Shown here in pieces: positions 9,687-18,000 of a DNA stretch of 64,000 nt. The DNA lies in assembly GCA_052389435.1 (NCBI GenBank), contig JBQTIB010000024.1:79482-143481 (forward strand), read 5' to 3'. Both the position numbers and the translations under genes were made by a program. This DNA comes from JBQTKD01 sp052389435. Its GTDB lineage: Bacteria > Actinomycetota > Actinomycetes > Sporichthyales > Sporichthyaceae. Under the pieces are notes generated by a model. It was not told the DNA's origin. It searched no databases and worked only from the letters and a program-made list of their open reading frames with translations. Position 1 is the stretch's first letter. Each line of letters begins with the position of its first letter.

Positions 9687-9701
9687 TACCCCCGAGGGGT
9701 A
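9687..9701. promoter_or_regulatory. CsoR-like operator 2 of the copA operon
   Basis: TACCCCCGAGGGGTA has perfect TACCC/GGGTA arms and starts 27 bases after the start of operator 1. Two boxes spaced by nearly three helical turns suggest cooperative binding of two CsoR tetramers. Confidence 0.7.
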
Positions 9702-9859
9702 TCGACGCCAAGCGAGTTCCCGAGACGCCCTCCTCCCTCTGGGGCATGTGGGCAGGTTGCGTAGGACGCAATCCCAACGCCCCGCGCGTGTTCCGTGAAC
9801 CGCGCGGAGCGCCGACACCGCGCGCGTCGACCTACACCTGCACCATGCGCTGCAGAGAA

Positions 9860-10429
9860 CTAGCGACGCCGGCCGACGGCCGCTTGCATGGCTTTCAATT
9901 CCGCTTGGTACAGCGCCGCAAGCCCTTCGGCCATCGCCCGCGCCTCGATCGAGCGTCCGTCCGCGAGTTGGCGGTCGAGCACTGGGATCGCCGCCCGATG
10001 GTGCGCAATCAGCGCGGTCAGCAGGACGTCGTCGAAGGTGCTCGCGGCCGTGCGAGCCACGCGGTTCATCTGACCTTCCGAGAGCATTCCGGGTTTGGTG
10101 GGGCCGTAGCCGTGATCGTGTTCGACGTCGATCCCCGGACCGACCCACCCCCCGAGCCAGCGGGCGATCTCGTCGACGGCCGTCCCCTCGGTGGTCCGGA
10201 TGCGGGCCAGGATCCGGACCACCGTTGGATCGGTGGCGCGATCCTTAGCGATCTCGGCCAGAGTGAGCGCCTGCCCTCGGTGCATGCTCATGGCGACGGC
10301 GAAATCCACGTCGGCCTGGTTTGCCGAGGCCGCCGCAGGCGCCCCCTCGGCGACCGAGTCGCTCGACCCGCCGCACGCGCCCAGCACGAGCAGGGCGGAC
10401 AGAAGGCACGTCGCGACTCGACGACGCAC
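9860..10429 (-). CDS. DUF305 family lipoprotein
   Basis: With the GTG start at 10429 this is a 189-residue protein beginning with a lipoprotein signal (LLSALLVLGACGGSS). The rest is a DUF305 ferritin-like helical domain, with His-bearing motifs DFAVAMSMHRGQAL and ALIAHHRAAIPVLD. DUF305 proteins are extracytoplasmic and often sit in copper-resistance clusters, where His and Met residues are thought to bind copper. A longer frame to 10642 adds basic low-complexity sequence and covers a CsoR-like box, so I reject it. Confidence 0.75.
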   Translation of the reverse strand: MRRRVATCLLSALLVLGACGGSSDSVAEGAPAAASANQADVDFAVAMSMHRGQALTLAEIAKDRATDPTVVRILARIRTTEGTAVDEIARWLGGWVGPGIDVEHDHGYGPTKPGMLSEGQMNRVARTAASTFDDVLLTALIAHHRAAIPVLDRQLADGRSIEARAMAEGLAALYQAELKAMQAAVGRRR

Positions 10430-10590
10430 TGCGGGCGGGCCGAGAACGCGGCGTGGAACCGGGCGGCGGTTCTCAAACGGTCGTCCCGTCACCGTCGCCG
10501 TCCTTCGCGTTCGGGCCTGCCGCGGCCGCGGCGTCGACCGTGTCCACGCTACGGCGCCGCCGAACGGTGCGAGGGACAACCGCCGACCCA

Positions 10591-10605
10591 CACCCCTATG
10601 GGGTA
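10591..10605. promoter_or_regulatory. CsoR-like operator between DUF305 and L,D-transpeptidase genes
   Basis: CACCCCTATGGGGTA differs from a perfect TACCCC...GGGGTA box by one base. It lies between divergent genes, 72 bases before the L,D-transpeptidase GTG and about 160 before the DUF305 start. It could control either or both. Confidence 0.6.
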
Positions 10606-10676
10606 TGCGCCTCGACCAGTTCGGGCGCATATGGTGGGACAACTATTCCCGGTAGTTGGTTTCCCTGGAGGTACCC

Positions 10677-11138
10677 GTGGCCGCAGCGGCGTCGCGCATC
10701 GCACTGACCGGCTTCTTGACAGCGGCCGTGGTGAGCACCGGGTTCGTGGCGGGTGGGCAGGCCGCGTCGGCTGCGCCGGCGGGGTGTTCCTACGGCACCG
10801 TCGTGTGCGTCAGCCAGAGCGGTCGTACGGTCAAGCTCATGAAGAACGGCCGCACGGTGCTCAGCATGGCGGCGCGATTCGGAGCCACCCGCACGCCTAC
10901 GCGCAACGGCACCTTCCGGGTGTACTGGAAGAACATCGACCACGTCTCTTCGCTCTACGGGAGCGCGATGCCGTTCTCGATGTTTTTCTCCGGCGGCCAG
11001 GCGATCCACTACTCCTCCGACTTCCTCCGCAACGGGTACTCCGGGCGCTCGCACGGGTGCGTGAACACGCGGAGCTGGTCCGCCACCAGTGCGCTCTTCC
11101 ACTCGGTGGGGATCGGCACGCGAGTGGTCGTCTACTAG
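10677..11138 (+). CDS. Secreted L,D-transpeptidase (YkuD domain)
   Basis: This 153-residue protein has an N-terminal signal peptide (LTGFLTAAVVSTGFVAGGQA) and a single YkuD domain. The active-site motif is RSHGCVNTR, with His126 and catalytic Cys128, and the supporting HYSSDF motif lies upstream. YkuD enzymes form 3-3 crosslinks in peptidoglycan or attach proteins to it. The GTG at 10677 follows GGAGG at 10667-10671. The short size without Ig-like domains resembles minimal actinobacterial enzymes. The shared upstream CsoR-like box suggests copper-linked expression (inference). Confidence 0.85.
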   Translation: MAAAASRIALTGFLTAAVVSTGFVAGGQAASAAPAGCSYGTVVCVSQSGRTVKLMKNGRTVLSMAARFGATRTPTRNGTFRVYWKNIDHVSSLYGSAMPFSMFFSGGQAIHYSSDFLRNGYSGRSHGCVNTRSWSATSALFHSVGIGTRVVVY

Positions 11139-11147
11139 TGGTGTGTC

Positions 11148-11308
11148 TCAGTTTTGAGTGACTAGTTCGAGTGCGACGCGGCCGCGGCGCACTTTGGCGC
11201 GGATAGCCTCGGCGCTGGCGGTCCAGACCAGGGGCTTGGGGAAGTCGTTGTTCACGCGCAGGTAGGTCTCGATCGACTCGATCAGATCCGCGACGCTGGC
11301 TACTCGCT
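11148..11308 (-). mobile_element. IS630-family transposase C-terminal remnant
   Basis: The last 50 or so residues of an IS630-type transposase are readable on the minus strand: SVADLIESIETYLRVNN, then KPLVWTASAEAIRAKVRRG and a stop. The upstream part, including the DDE domain, is absent. The IS sequence gives way at about 11300-11308 to the interior of a P-type ATPase gene on the other strand. On its other side the remnant abuts the L,D-transpeptidase stop. This looks like an insertion followed by a deletion that removed most of the IS and the 5' end of the ATPase gene. Confidence 0.7.
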
Positions 11309-12953
11309 GGCCAGGACCCGGCGCGGGTTGCGCGCCCTGCTCGACCTGGTGCCGCCGCGCGCCTCGATCCTTCGCGACGGCGCCGAGATCGCCGTCGATC
11401 CGGCCGACCTCGTCGTCGGCGACCTCCTGCTGATCCGACCGGGTGAACGGGTCGCGACCGACGGGACCGTTCGCGCGGGCCGGTCGGCCGTCGACACCTC
11501 GGCCATCACCGGTGAGTCCGTACCGATCGAGGCCGGCCCCGGCGATCCGCTCTACGCGGGCACCATCAACGGCGGCGGGATTCTGGAGGTCGAGGTCGCG
11601 GCCACCACAGCCGACAACTCCCTGGCCCGCATCGTCCACATCGTGGAGGAGGCCCAGGAGCGCAAGGGATCCGCCCAACGGCTCGCCGACAGGGTCGCGC
11701 GGCCGCTGGTCCCCGGCGTTATGGTGCTGTCCACGGCGATCGTCGTGCTCGGCGCCCTGCTGGGCGATCCCGAGGTGTGGATCGAGCGAGCGCTGGTGGT
11801 GCTCGTCGCCGCCGCTCCGTGCGCGCTCGCGATCTCGGTCCCGGTCTCGGTGGTCACCGCGATCGGCGCGGCCAGCCGCTTCGGTGTGCTGGTCAAGGGC
11901 GGCGCGGCGCTGGAGGAACTCGGCCGCGTCCGCGTCGTGGCCCTCGACAAGACCGGCACCCTCACCCGCAACCGGCCCGTCGTCGTCGACGTCGTCCCCT
12001 CCGCGCACAGCAGCCGGACCGAAGTGCTGGCCCACGCCGCCGCCCTGGAGGGGCGCAGCGAACACCCACTCGCCCGCGCCGTCCTGGCGGCCGTCGACAA
12101 CGCGCTGCCCGCCACCGACGTCACGGCGCTGGCCGGGCACGGGTTGACCGGCACCGTCGCCGGGCACCGCATCCGGCTGGGACGCCCCGGCTTCCTGGAG
12201 CCGAGCGAGCTCGCCGCGGACACCGAACGACTGCAGAACGCGGGCGCGACGGCCGTCCTCGTCGAGATCGACGGTCGCGTGGTCGGCGTCATCGGGGTGC
12301 GCGACGAGCTTCGCCCCGAGGCCGCCGAGGCCGTGGCACAGCTGCACCGCGCCGGGATGCGGGTCGTCATGCTGACCGGGGACAACACGCGCACCGCGAG
12401 CGCACTCGCCGTCGCCGCCGGTATCGACGAGGTGCACGCCGACCTTCGTCCGGAGGACAAGGCTCGCATCGTCGAGGAACTGCGCAGCGACCGCGCACGG
12501 GGCGGGGTCGCCGGGGTCGGCGACGGGATCAACGACGCGCCGGCCCTCGCAACGGCGCACGTCGGGATCGCGATGGGCGCCATGGGGACCGACGTCGCGA
12601 TCGAGACCGCCGACGTCGCGTTGATGGGCGAGGACCTGCGCCGACTGCCCGACCTGCTGGCGCATGCCCGTCGCGCCCGTCGGCTCATGCTCCAGAATCT
12701 CGTCCTGTCCGCAGGGATCCTGCTCGTGCTGGTCCCGCTCGCGGCGACAGGAGTTCTCGGCCTGGCGACCGTGGTGGTCACCCACGAACTCGCCGAGGTC
12801 GTCGTCATCGCCAACGGGGTACGCGCCGGGCGGCGCCGGGACCGCGCCCTGCCCGGGCCGGTCGCCGGACCCACCGGCGCTGTACCCGCCGAGTCGGAAC
12901 ACGCCACGCGTGGCGACCGCCCGCACGTCGACGTCGCCGGGCCGCTACCTTAG
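11307..12953 (+). pseudogene. 5'-truncated metal P-ATPase (APC-type, CtpG/CadA-like)
   Basis: The frame starts inside the cytoplasmic actuator region (RALLDLVPPRASILRDG). It continues through TGES, the APC transport motif in VAAAPCALAISVP, DKTGTLT, HP and GDGINDAPAL to the last two membrane helices. The heavy-metal domain and first four helices are missing, replaced by IS630 sequence, so a working pump is unlikely. APC pumps are often linked to cadmium, lead or zinc. The ArsR regulator and CDF exporter follow directly, so this was probably a divalent-metal operon. A TTG at 11328 could start a truncated protein. Confidence 0.8.
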
Positions 12954-12962
12954 AGTCTGCGT

Positions 12963-13361
12963 ATGAATGCGGATAAGCATATTGAACCGCAACCGTCGGA
13001 CGACCAGATCGCCCTCGCCGTCGAGGTCTTCCGGATGCTCGCCGATCAGACGCGAGTGCGCCTGCTCTGGGCGCTGCTGGGCGGGGAACTGTCCGTCGGT
13101 GAGTTGGCCGTGGCCGTCGGCAAGTCGCCCGCGGGGGTTTCGCAGCACCTGGCGAAGCTTCGGATGTCGCGGTTGGTGCAGACACGTCCGCAGGGGACGC
13201 AGGTCTTCTACCGCGTCGAGGACGCGCACATCCGGGCGCTGGTCCAGGACGCGGTCCATCACGCCGAGCACGCCGGGGCCGGTGTCCCGCGCCACCACAG
13301 TGCCGACGCAGGTGTGGCGCGCCTCGGCGTCGCCACACGGGACTTCGAGGCGGGGTCGTGA
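12963..13361 (+). CDS. ArsR/SmtB-family metal-responsive repressor
   Basis: This 132-residue winged-helix regulator contains FRMLADQTRVRLLWALL and the recognition helix in SPAGVSQHLAKLRMSRLV. The C-terminal helix is His-rich (DAVHHAEHAGAG, then HH), resembling NmtR/CzrA-type zinc or nickel sites on helix alpha-5. The sequence around the start (TATGAATGCGGATAAGCATA) contains an imperfect inverted repeat that could be its own operator overlapping the start codon. It overlaps the next gene by 4 bases (GTGA), so it and the CDF exporter are coupled. Confidence 0.85.
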   Translation: MNADKHIEPQPSDDQIALAVEVFRMLADQTRVRLLWALLGGELSVGELAVAVGKSPAGVSQHLAKLRMSRLVQTRPQGTQVFYRVEDAHIRALVQDAVHHAEHAGAGVPRHHSADAGVARLGVATRDFEAGS

Positions 13362-14455
13362 GCTCCCCGGACGGCCGCGGTCACGGCCACGGCCACGGGT
13401 CCGGTCATGCGCTCGACAGTGGGCACGCGGGTGGACTTCGCGGCCGATTGAGGTCAGTGCTTCGGTCGCACAGCCACGACTCCGCGGATTCGGTGGACTC
13501 CGAGTTGGAGGCCAGCGCCGAGGGTATTCGCGCGCTGAAAGTCAGCTTGGTCGTCCTGCTGGCGACGGCACTGGCCCAGGCCGTGGTCGTGGTGTTCACC
13601 GGCTCGGTCGCGCTGCTGGCCGACACCATCCACAACTTCTCCGACGCGCTCACCGCGGCGCCGCTGTGGGTCGCGTTCGTGCTCGGGCGTCGAGCCGCGA
13701 CCCGCCGGTACACCTACGGCTACGACCGTGCCGAGGACCTCGCCGGGGTCTTCATCGTGGTCATGATCGCGCTGTCCGCGGTCGTGGCGGGCTACGAGTC
13801 GGTGCGCCGCCTGCTCGATCCGCAGCCACTGGAGTACCCCGGGGTGGTGATCGTCGCGGGCCTGATCGGCTTTGTCGGCAACGAACTCGTCGCGCTCTAC
13901 CGGATCCGGGTCGGCCGCAAGATCGGCTCCGCGGCGCTGGTCGCCGACGGGCTGCACGCGCGGACGGACGGGTTCACCTCCCTCGCCGTGGTCGGTGGAG
14001 CCCTCGGTGTCCTGGCCGGGTTCGAGTTGGCCGACCCGCTGGTCGGGTTGGGCATCACCGTCGCGATCCTGATCGTCCTGAAGGGCGCTGCCACGGAGAT
14101 CTACCGGCGGCTCATGGACGCCGTCGACCCGGACCTCGTCGACGCCGCCGAGGCCAGCCTGCGCGCCACCCCCGGAGTACTCGACGTCGAGAGCCTGCAG
14201 TTGCGCTGGACCGGGCACCGCATTCGGGCCGAGACCGGCATCGTCGTCGACGCCGGCCTCGGGATCGTCGACGCGCACGCGATCGCCGTCGAGGCGCACC
14301 ATCGGCTGCTGCACGAGGTCCCCCGACTGGTCAACGCCACCGTCCATCTCAGCCCCGGCGCCCACGACGGACCGGACCCGCATCTGGCCCTCGCCCACCA
14401 CGCCGAGCCGGGGCGGGCGGCACCGAGTAGGAGCAGTCGTGGGCACGCCCACTGA
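13358..14455 (+). CDS. Cation diffusion facilitator (CzcD/ZitB-type metal exporter)
   Basis: This 365-residue CDF protein should exchange Zn2+ or a similar ion for protons across the cytoplasmic membrane. Metal-site motifs are present in helix II (ADTIHNFSDA) and helix V (DGLHARTDGFTS). The N terminus is His-rich (GHGHGHGSGHALDSGH), as is the tail (RGHAH), both common in zinc exporters. Six membrane segments precede a cytoplasmic domain of about 90 residues. The GTG start overlaps the stop of the ArsR gene. Confidence 0.88.
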   Translation: MSSPDGRGHGHGHGSGHALDSGHAGGLRGRLRSVLRSHSHDSADSVDSELEASAEGIRALKVSLVVLLATALAQAVVVVFTGSVALLADTIHNFSDALTAAPLWVAFVLGRRAATRRYTYGYDRAEDLAGVFIVVMIALSAVVAGYESVRRLLDPQPLEYPGVVIVAGLIGFVGNELVALYRIRVGRKIGSAALVADGLHARTDGFTSLAVVGGALGVLAGFELADPLVGLGITVAILIVLKGAATEIYRRLMDAVDPDLVDAAEASLRATPGVLDVESLQLRWTGHRIRAETGIVVDAGLGIVDAHAIAVEAHHRLLHEVPRLVNATVHLSPGAHDGPDPHLALAHHAEPGRAAPSRSSRGHAH

Positions 14456-14761
14456 ACCCGATGGGCACGACCACGGCGCTGCCGGCCACGGCTCGCACGG
14501 CACCGTCGTCGAACTCGTCGGCGGCCCGGTCACCGGATCGCTCCCTCTCGTCCTCCGCCGGCCTTCCCGCAAGCAATGCCGCCGCCCTCGGGGAGTGTGG
14601 CCACCTACCGTGGGTGGAACCCGTCCCGCCTGCACCTTGCCCTGTCGCCTGTGAAGGGAAATCGCCATCACCGTGCTCTCGACGCCGCCGGGCTACCGGC
14701 CCACGCGACGGCCCGGGCTTCGCGCCCGGGGAACCAATCGGAACCGAGGGACGGGACACCG
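14456..14761 (+). other. Gap between CDF exporter and phosphoesterase; possible short His-rich frame
   Basis: A GTG at 14439 opens a 71-codon frame beginning with a His-rich stretch (DGHDHGAAGHGSHG) that overlaps the end of the CDF gene, then becomes low-complexity. It may be the remnant of a small metal-binding protein. No other coding signal, RNA or clear terminator was seen. Confidence 0.3.
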
Positions 14762-15679
14762 TTGATCGAGAGATCTTTCCTAGCGCGGGCCAGCATCCTG
14801 TCGACCTTGGCCATGCTCGCAGTTACCGCGTGTAGCAGTCCCTCGACTCCGCTCGGGTCTGCGCCCGGCGGGAACGTCACCACGCCTTTTGTGCCGCGCA
14901 GCGCATCCGCGACGCCCACTGCGGGGTGCCGCTCGGTCGTGGTGGCCTCAGGCGACATCGTCAACGACACGGCCGTGGCCGAGCGCACCGGCGAGGTCGC
15001 CGCCGCGCAGCAGCCCGCTCTGGTGCTCACCCTGGGCGACAACCAGTACAGCAAGGGAACGTTGGCGCAGTACCGGGCCGAGTACGACCGGAGCTCCTGG
15101 GGTCGGCTCAAGGCGATCACCAATCCCGTCCCCGGCAACCACGAGTACCAGACCCGGAGAGCCGCCGGGTATTTCGCCTACTTCGACAACCCGCCGCCGT
15201 ACTACGCCTACGACGGCGGCTGCGGCTGGCGCGGCTACGCCCTCAACAGCGAGATCGAGCTGACCGAGCAACTCGCCTGGCTCAGGCGCGATCTGGCCGA
15301 ACACCCAGACGTGCCCGTTCTCGCCGCCTGGCACACGCCCCGCTACTCCTCGGGAACCGAACACGGAAACAATCCGCAGGTGCAACCACTGGTCGATGCC
15401 CTGGCCGGACGAACGGGGATCGTGCTGAACGGACACGAGCACAACTACGAGCGCTTCGCCCCGGTCGGTGGACTCCGGGAGTTCGTTGTCGGCACGGGCG
15501 GCACGAGCGACTACCCCTTCGGTGCACCCGTCGTCGGCAGTGAGCAGCGCATCGCGGACACTCCCGGCGTTCTGCGGCTCGATCTGCAGCCCGCCGGCTA
15601 CACCTGGGCGTTCCTCGACTCCGACAACACCTCGCTCGACCAGGGATCCCAGACCGAAGTCGCCCCCGCCTCCTCCTGA
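14762..15679 (+). CDS. Metallophosphoesterase lipoprotein (purple acid phosphatase-like)
   Basis: This 305-residue protein has a lipoprotein signal (LSTLAMLAVTACSS). It carries the calcineurin-like motif series in order: GDIVND, LTLGDNQY, PGNHEY, WHTPRY and GHEHNYERF. The GHEHxYER form is typical of purple acid phosphatase-like enzymes with a binuclear metal site. The substrate is unknown, probably an extracytoplasmic phosphate ester. The TTG start follows GAGGGACGGGACACCG; longer frames add no recognisable signal peptide. It has no obvious operon partner. Confidence 0.82.
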   Translation: MIERSFLARASILSTLAMLAVTACSSPSTPLGSAPGGNVTTPFVPRSASATPTAGCRSVVVASGDIVNDTAVAERTGEVAAAQQPALVLTLGDNQYSKGTLAQYRAEYDRSSWGRLKAITNPVPGNHEYQTRRAAGYFAYFDNPPPYYAYDGGCGWRGYALNSEIELTEQLAWLRRDLAEHPDVPVLAAWHTPRYSSGTEHGNNPQVQPLVDALAGRTGIVLNGHEHNYERFAPVGGLREFVVGTGGTSDYPFGAPVVGSEQRIADTPGVLRLDLQPAGYTWAFLDSDNTSLDQGSQTEVAPASS

Positions 15680-15760
15680 CCCGGTGGCTGCCACCTGTAC
15701 GACCGGCGTCGGGGTCCTGGCCGCAGGGGTCCTCGCCCGGCCGGTGTGTCTCGGCAGCCG

Positions 15761-16726
15761 TCAACGGATCAGGCGCGGTACGGCACGGACGTAGACCACC
15801 ATGCCGACGACCTCCACCAGGGTCTGGGCCACGACCACGGCCGCGGCGATCGCGAACTCGTCGGGCAGGGCCAGGACCAGGGGGAGTACGACGAGGGAGT
15901 TGCGGGTCGCGCCGGTGAAGACGATCGCGCGGGAGTCCGGCACGTCGAGTGCGAACGCCCGCGCGACCGCGAGCCCGGCGAAGGCCATCGCGAGCAGGAA
16001 GGCCGCGTAGACCGGGACCACGGCGAGGACGTCGGAGAGGTGGTCGTCCACCTTCGGGATCTGGGAGGCGACGACGATCAGCAGCGTCGCCGTCATCAGC
16101 GGAACCATCGTCGTGCCCACCGCCGTCGCGACGGTTCGCCCGGCGGGCCGTCGCGCGGCCCAGGCCTGGGTGAGCCAGGCCAGCGCGAGCGGGAACGCGA
16201 TCAGAACGACGAAGGCCTCCACGAACGGCTCGGCCTCGACCACGTCGGCCAGGTCGGGCCCCATGAACGCGAGCAGGAACACCGGCAGGAGCAGCAGCTG
16301 ACCCACCAACAGCAGGGGCGTGGCCGCCAGCAGCTTCTGGCCCGCACCGCCCGCGAGACCGCTGAAGACGATGACGTAGTCCACACACGGGGCCAGCAGC
16401 ACCAGAAGCACGCCGAGTCGGACGGCGTCGTCGTCGGGCAGGAAGACGAACAGCGCCGCCACCACCAACGGCACGACCACGAAGTTGACCACCAGGGCGG
16501 CGGCGAGGAACCGACCGGACCGCAGCGAGCGCACCAGTTCGGCCGCGGGCACCTGAAGGAACGTCACATAGAGCAGTGCCCCGAGTACGGGGTTGATCGC
16601 GTGTTCCAGGCCGGGACCCGCAGACGGGGCTACGGCGCCCACCGCTGCGCCGGCGACCATCGCCCCCACGTACACACCGACCTGGCGGCGCTCCATCCGC
16701 TCGACCAGGCCCGAGAAACTCCTCAC
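15761..16726 (-). CDS. ACR3-like arsenite/anion efflux carrier (BASS superfamily)
   Basis: This 321-residue protein has about ten membrane segments. The conserved ACR3 helix-4 motif with a Cys is visible (LLAPCVDYVIVFSGL), as is the helix-9 motif TGATRNSLVVLPL. ACR3 carriers expel arsenite or antimonite using proton motive force; some relatives move other anions. No arsC or typical arsR is adjacent, so the substrate is only probable. A repeated CTACCGGCCG element lies 24 bases upstream of its start. Confidence 0.75.
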   Translation of the reverse strand: MRSFSGLVERMERRQVGVYVGAMVAGAAVGAVAPSAGPGLEHAINPVLGALLYVTFLQVPAAELVRSLRSGRFLAAALVVNFVVVPLVVAALFVFLPDDDAVRLGVLLVLLAPCVDYVIVFSGLAGGAGQKLLAATPLLLVGQLLLLPVFLLAFMGPDLADVVEAEPFVEAFVVLIAFPLALAWLTQAWAARRPAGRTVATAVGTTMVPLMTATLLIVVASQIPKVDDHLSDVLAVVPVYAAFLLAMAFAGLAVARAFALDVPDSRAIVFTGATRNSLVVLPLVLALPDEFAIAAAVVVAQTLVEVVGMVVYVRAVPRLIR

Positions 16727-16749
16727 CCGCGCGGTCCTCCGGTCCTGGC

Positions 16750-16781
16750 CCTACCGGCCGATCCAGAAAGCTACCGGCCGG
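16750..16781. promoter_or_regulatory. Repeated CTACCGGCCG element upstream of the ACR3-like gene
   Basis: CTACCGGCCG occurs at 16750-16759 and 16770-16779, a 20-base spacing. The second copy extends to the perfect palindrome ACCGGCCGGT (16772-16781). The position just upstream of the carrier start suggests an operator for an unidentified regulator. Confidence 0.35.
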
Positions 16782-16857
16782 TGAGGGCGGAGTTCCCACC
16801 TCGTCGGTCCTGCGGTGGCGGACCAGCTCGAGGGCCCGCGTGGCCGGGGGCTAGGTG

Positions 16858-17166
16858 TCAGCGGGAGCGGTCGATGAGTTCGGGCGATGCGGATCTGGTC
16901 ATCTCCAGGTCGACCGCGTCGGGGTGCGGGGCGTGGCAGCCGCCGGCGGTGCCGCGGCGTCTCTGCAGAATCAGCGCGCCCGCTCCGGCGATCACGGCCA
17001 GCACCGCGAGCGTCGGCGTCCAGATCGCACCGATCGCCGAGAGGAGCCCGAGCGCGGCCAAGGCGCCCACGATGGGGCCGGCGAAGCAGACGGCGCACAT
17101 GGCTGCCATCGCCGCGCCGGTGCCGGCGGCCCTGCGGGTACGGGCGTTACGAGGCAGAGGATTCAA
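16858..17166 (-). CDS. Small two-helix membrane protein coupled to MerR regulator
   Basis: With a TTG start overlapping the merR stop (TTGA) this is a 102-residue protein. It has two hydrophobic segments: MAAMCAVCFAGPIVGALAAL with a CxxC, then a second helix (TLAVLAVIAGAGALILQRRR). The Cys pair in the first membrane helix recalls small mercury or metal uptake proteins such as MerT/MerF/MerC, but it is not a clear match to any of them. Coupling to a MerR regulator suggests it is the regulated structural gene. Confidence 0.6.
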   Translation of the reverse strand: MNPLPRNARTRRAAGTGAAMAAMCAVCFAGPIVGALAALGLLSAIGAIWTPTLAVLAVIAGAGALILQRRRGTAGGCHAPHPDAVDLEMTRSASPELIDRSR

Positions 17167-17960
17167 CCGAGGTCTCCGAACAGATCGGCCAGCAGGGATG
17201 CGGCGGATTCGGGCGCGCGCACGGTCAGGACGACCGCGGCGGGGGTCAGGTGCAGGTGGAAGTCGAAGAACGGGCAACACTGCTGCTCCGTCGCGGCGAG
17301 CCGGGCGATATCGGCGGCGAGGTTCGGATCGAAGGCGAACCTGAGGCGTAGGCCGTCGGCGATGGTGTCGTTCCCGATTGCACTGGCGACCAGGGCTCGC
17401 CATTCCCTGGCCCGCTCGCCCAGCTCCTCGCCCGCCAGGCTGCACGCCACCGGGGCATCGCCCAAGAGGGAGCACGCGACCGGCGCCTCGCGCCAGGCCT
17501 CCTCCGGCACGGGCGGCGTGACCCTGCCGAAGTCGATCGCGATCGGCCCGCGGTCCCTGTGAGGGACGCACCCGCAGCCAGGCCCGCAGGCTCCGGCCGG
17601 CGCGGGCTGTGTCAGTCGAGTAAGCACGCCGGCCAGGAACGTCGTGAACGCGGTCAGCTCTGCGATGCGGAGATCGGCGTCGAGGACTCGCTGTTGCACG
17701 AGCGGCAGCAGTTGGTCGCGTACGGCCGAGCACTCGCCGAGCTCCCACACGCCGAGGAGTGCCCGGATCTCCTCCAGCGGCAACCCGAGCAGTTTGGCCG
17801 AGGAGATGAAGGCGAGGCGTTCGACGGCCTCGTCGTCGTAGACCCGGTACCCCGAACCGGCGCGCGCGGCTGCGAGCAGCCCGGCGCTCTCGTAGTAGCG
17901 CAGCGTTGTCGCCGGGACGCCACTGCGCTCGGCAAGCTGGGAGATGCGGTAGGTGGGCAC
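17163..17960 (-). CDS. MerR-family regulator with long C-terminal domain
   Basis: This 265-residue protein starts with a MerR winged helix (ISQLAERSGVPATTLRYYE) and the usual dimerisation helix. Cysteine motifs follow: GACGPGCGCVP near residue 126, two VACSL motifs near 160-175, and EQQCCPFFDFHLHL near 228. The length is about twice that of a minimal MerR. The cysteines suggest a thiophilic metal or metalloid ligand. The GTG start lies about 8 bases after a predicted -10, so its mRNA may be leaderless. A perfect inverted repeat upstream is its likely operator. Confidence 0.82.
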   Translation of the reverse strand: MPTYRISQLAERSGVPATTLRYYESAGLLAAARAGSGYRVYDDEAVERLAFISSAKLLGLPLEEIRALLGVWELGECSAVRDQLLPLVQQRVLDADLRIAELTAFTTFLAGVLTRLTQPAPAGACGPGCGCVPHRDRGPIAIDFGRVTPPVPEEAWREAPVACSLLGDAPVACSLAGEELGERAREWRALVASAIGNDTIADGLRLRFAFDPNLAADIARLAATEQQCCPFFDFHLHLTPAAVVLTVRAPESAASLLADLFGDLG

Positions 17961-17967
17961 GTGGCGA

Positions 17968-17998
17968 CGTTAAACCTTCGAGTCCACTCGAAGGTCAA
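17968..17998 (-). promoter_or_regulatory. MerR-type promoter with 19-bp spacer and perfect operator
   Basis: On the minus strand TTGACC (17993-17998) and TTAACG (17968-17973) are separated by 19 bp, the overlong spacer characteristic of MerR-activated promoters. The spacer region lies within the perfect 22-bp repeat ACCTTCGAGT-CC-ACTCGAAGGT (17974-17995). The merR GTG begins at 17960, so the transcript probably starts at or next to it. Confidence 0.75.
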
Positions 17999-18000
17999 GC

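Noticed and set aside
11148..12926. Single long minus-strand gene of 592 codons
   Set aside because: Only its last 50 codons or so match an IS630 transposase. The rest is the shadow of the truncated ATPase.
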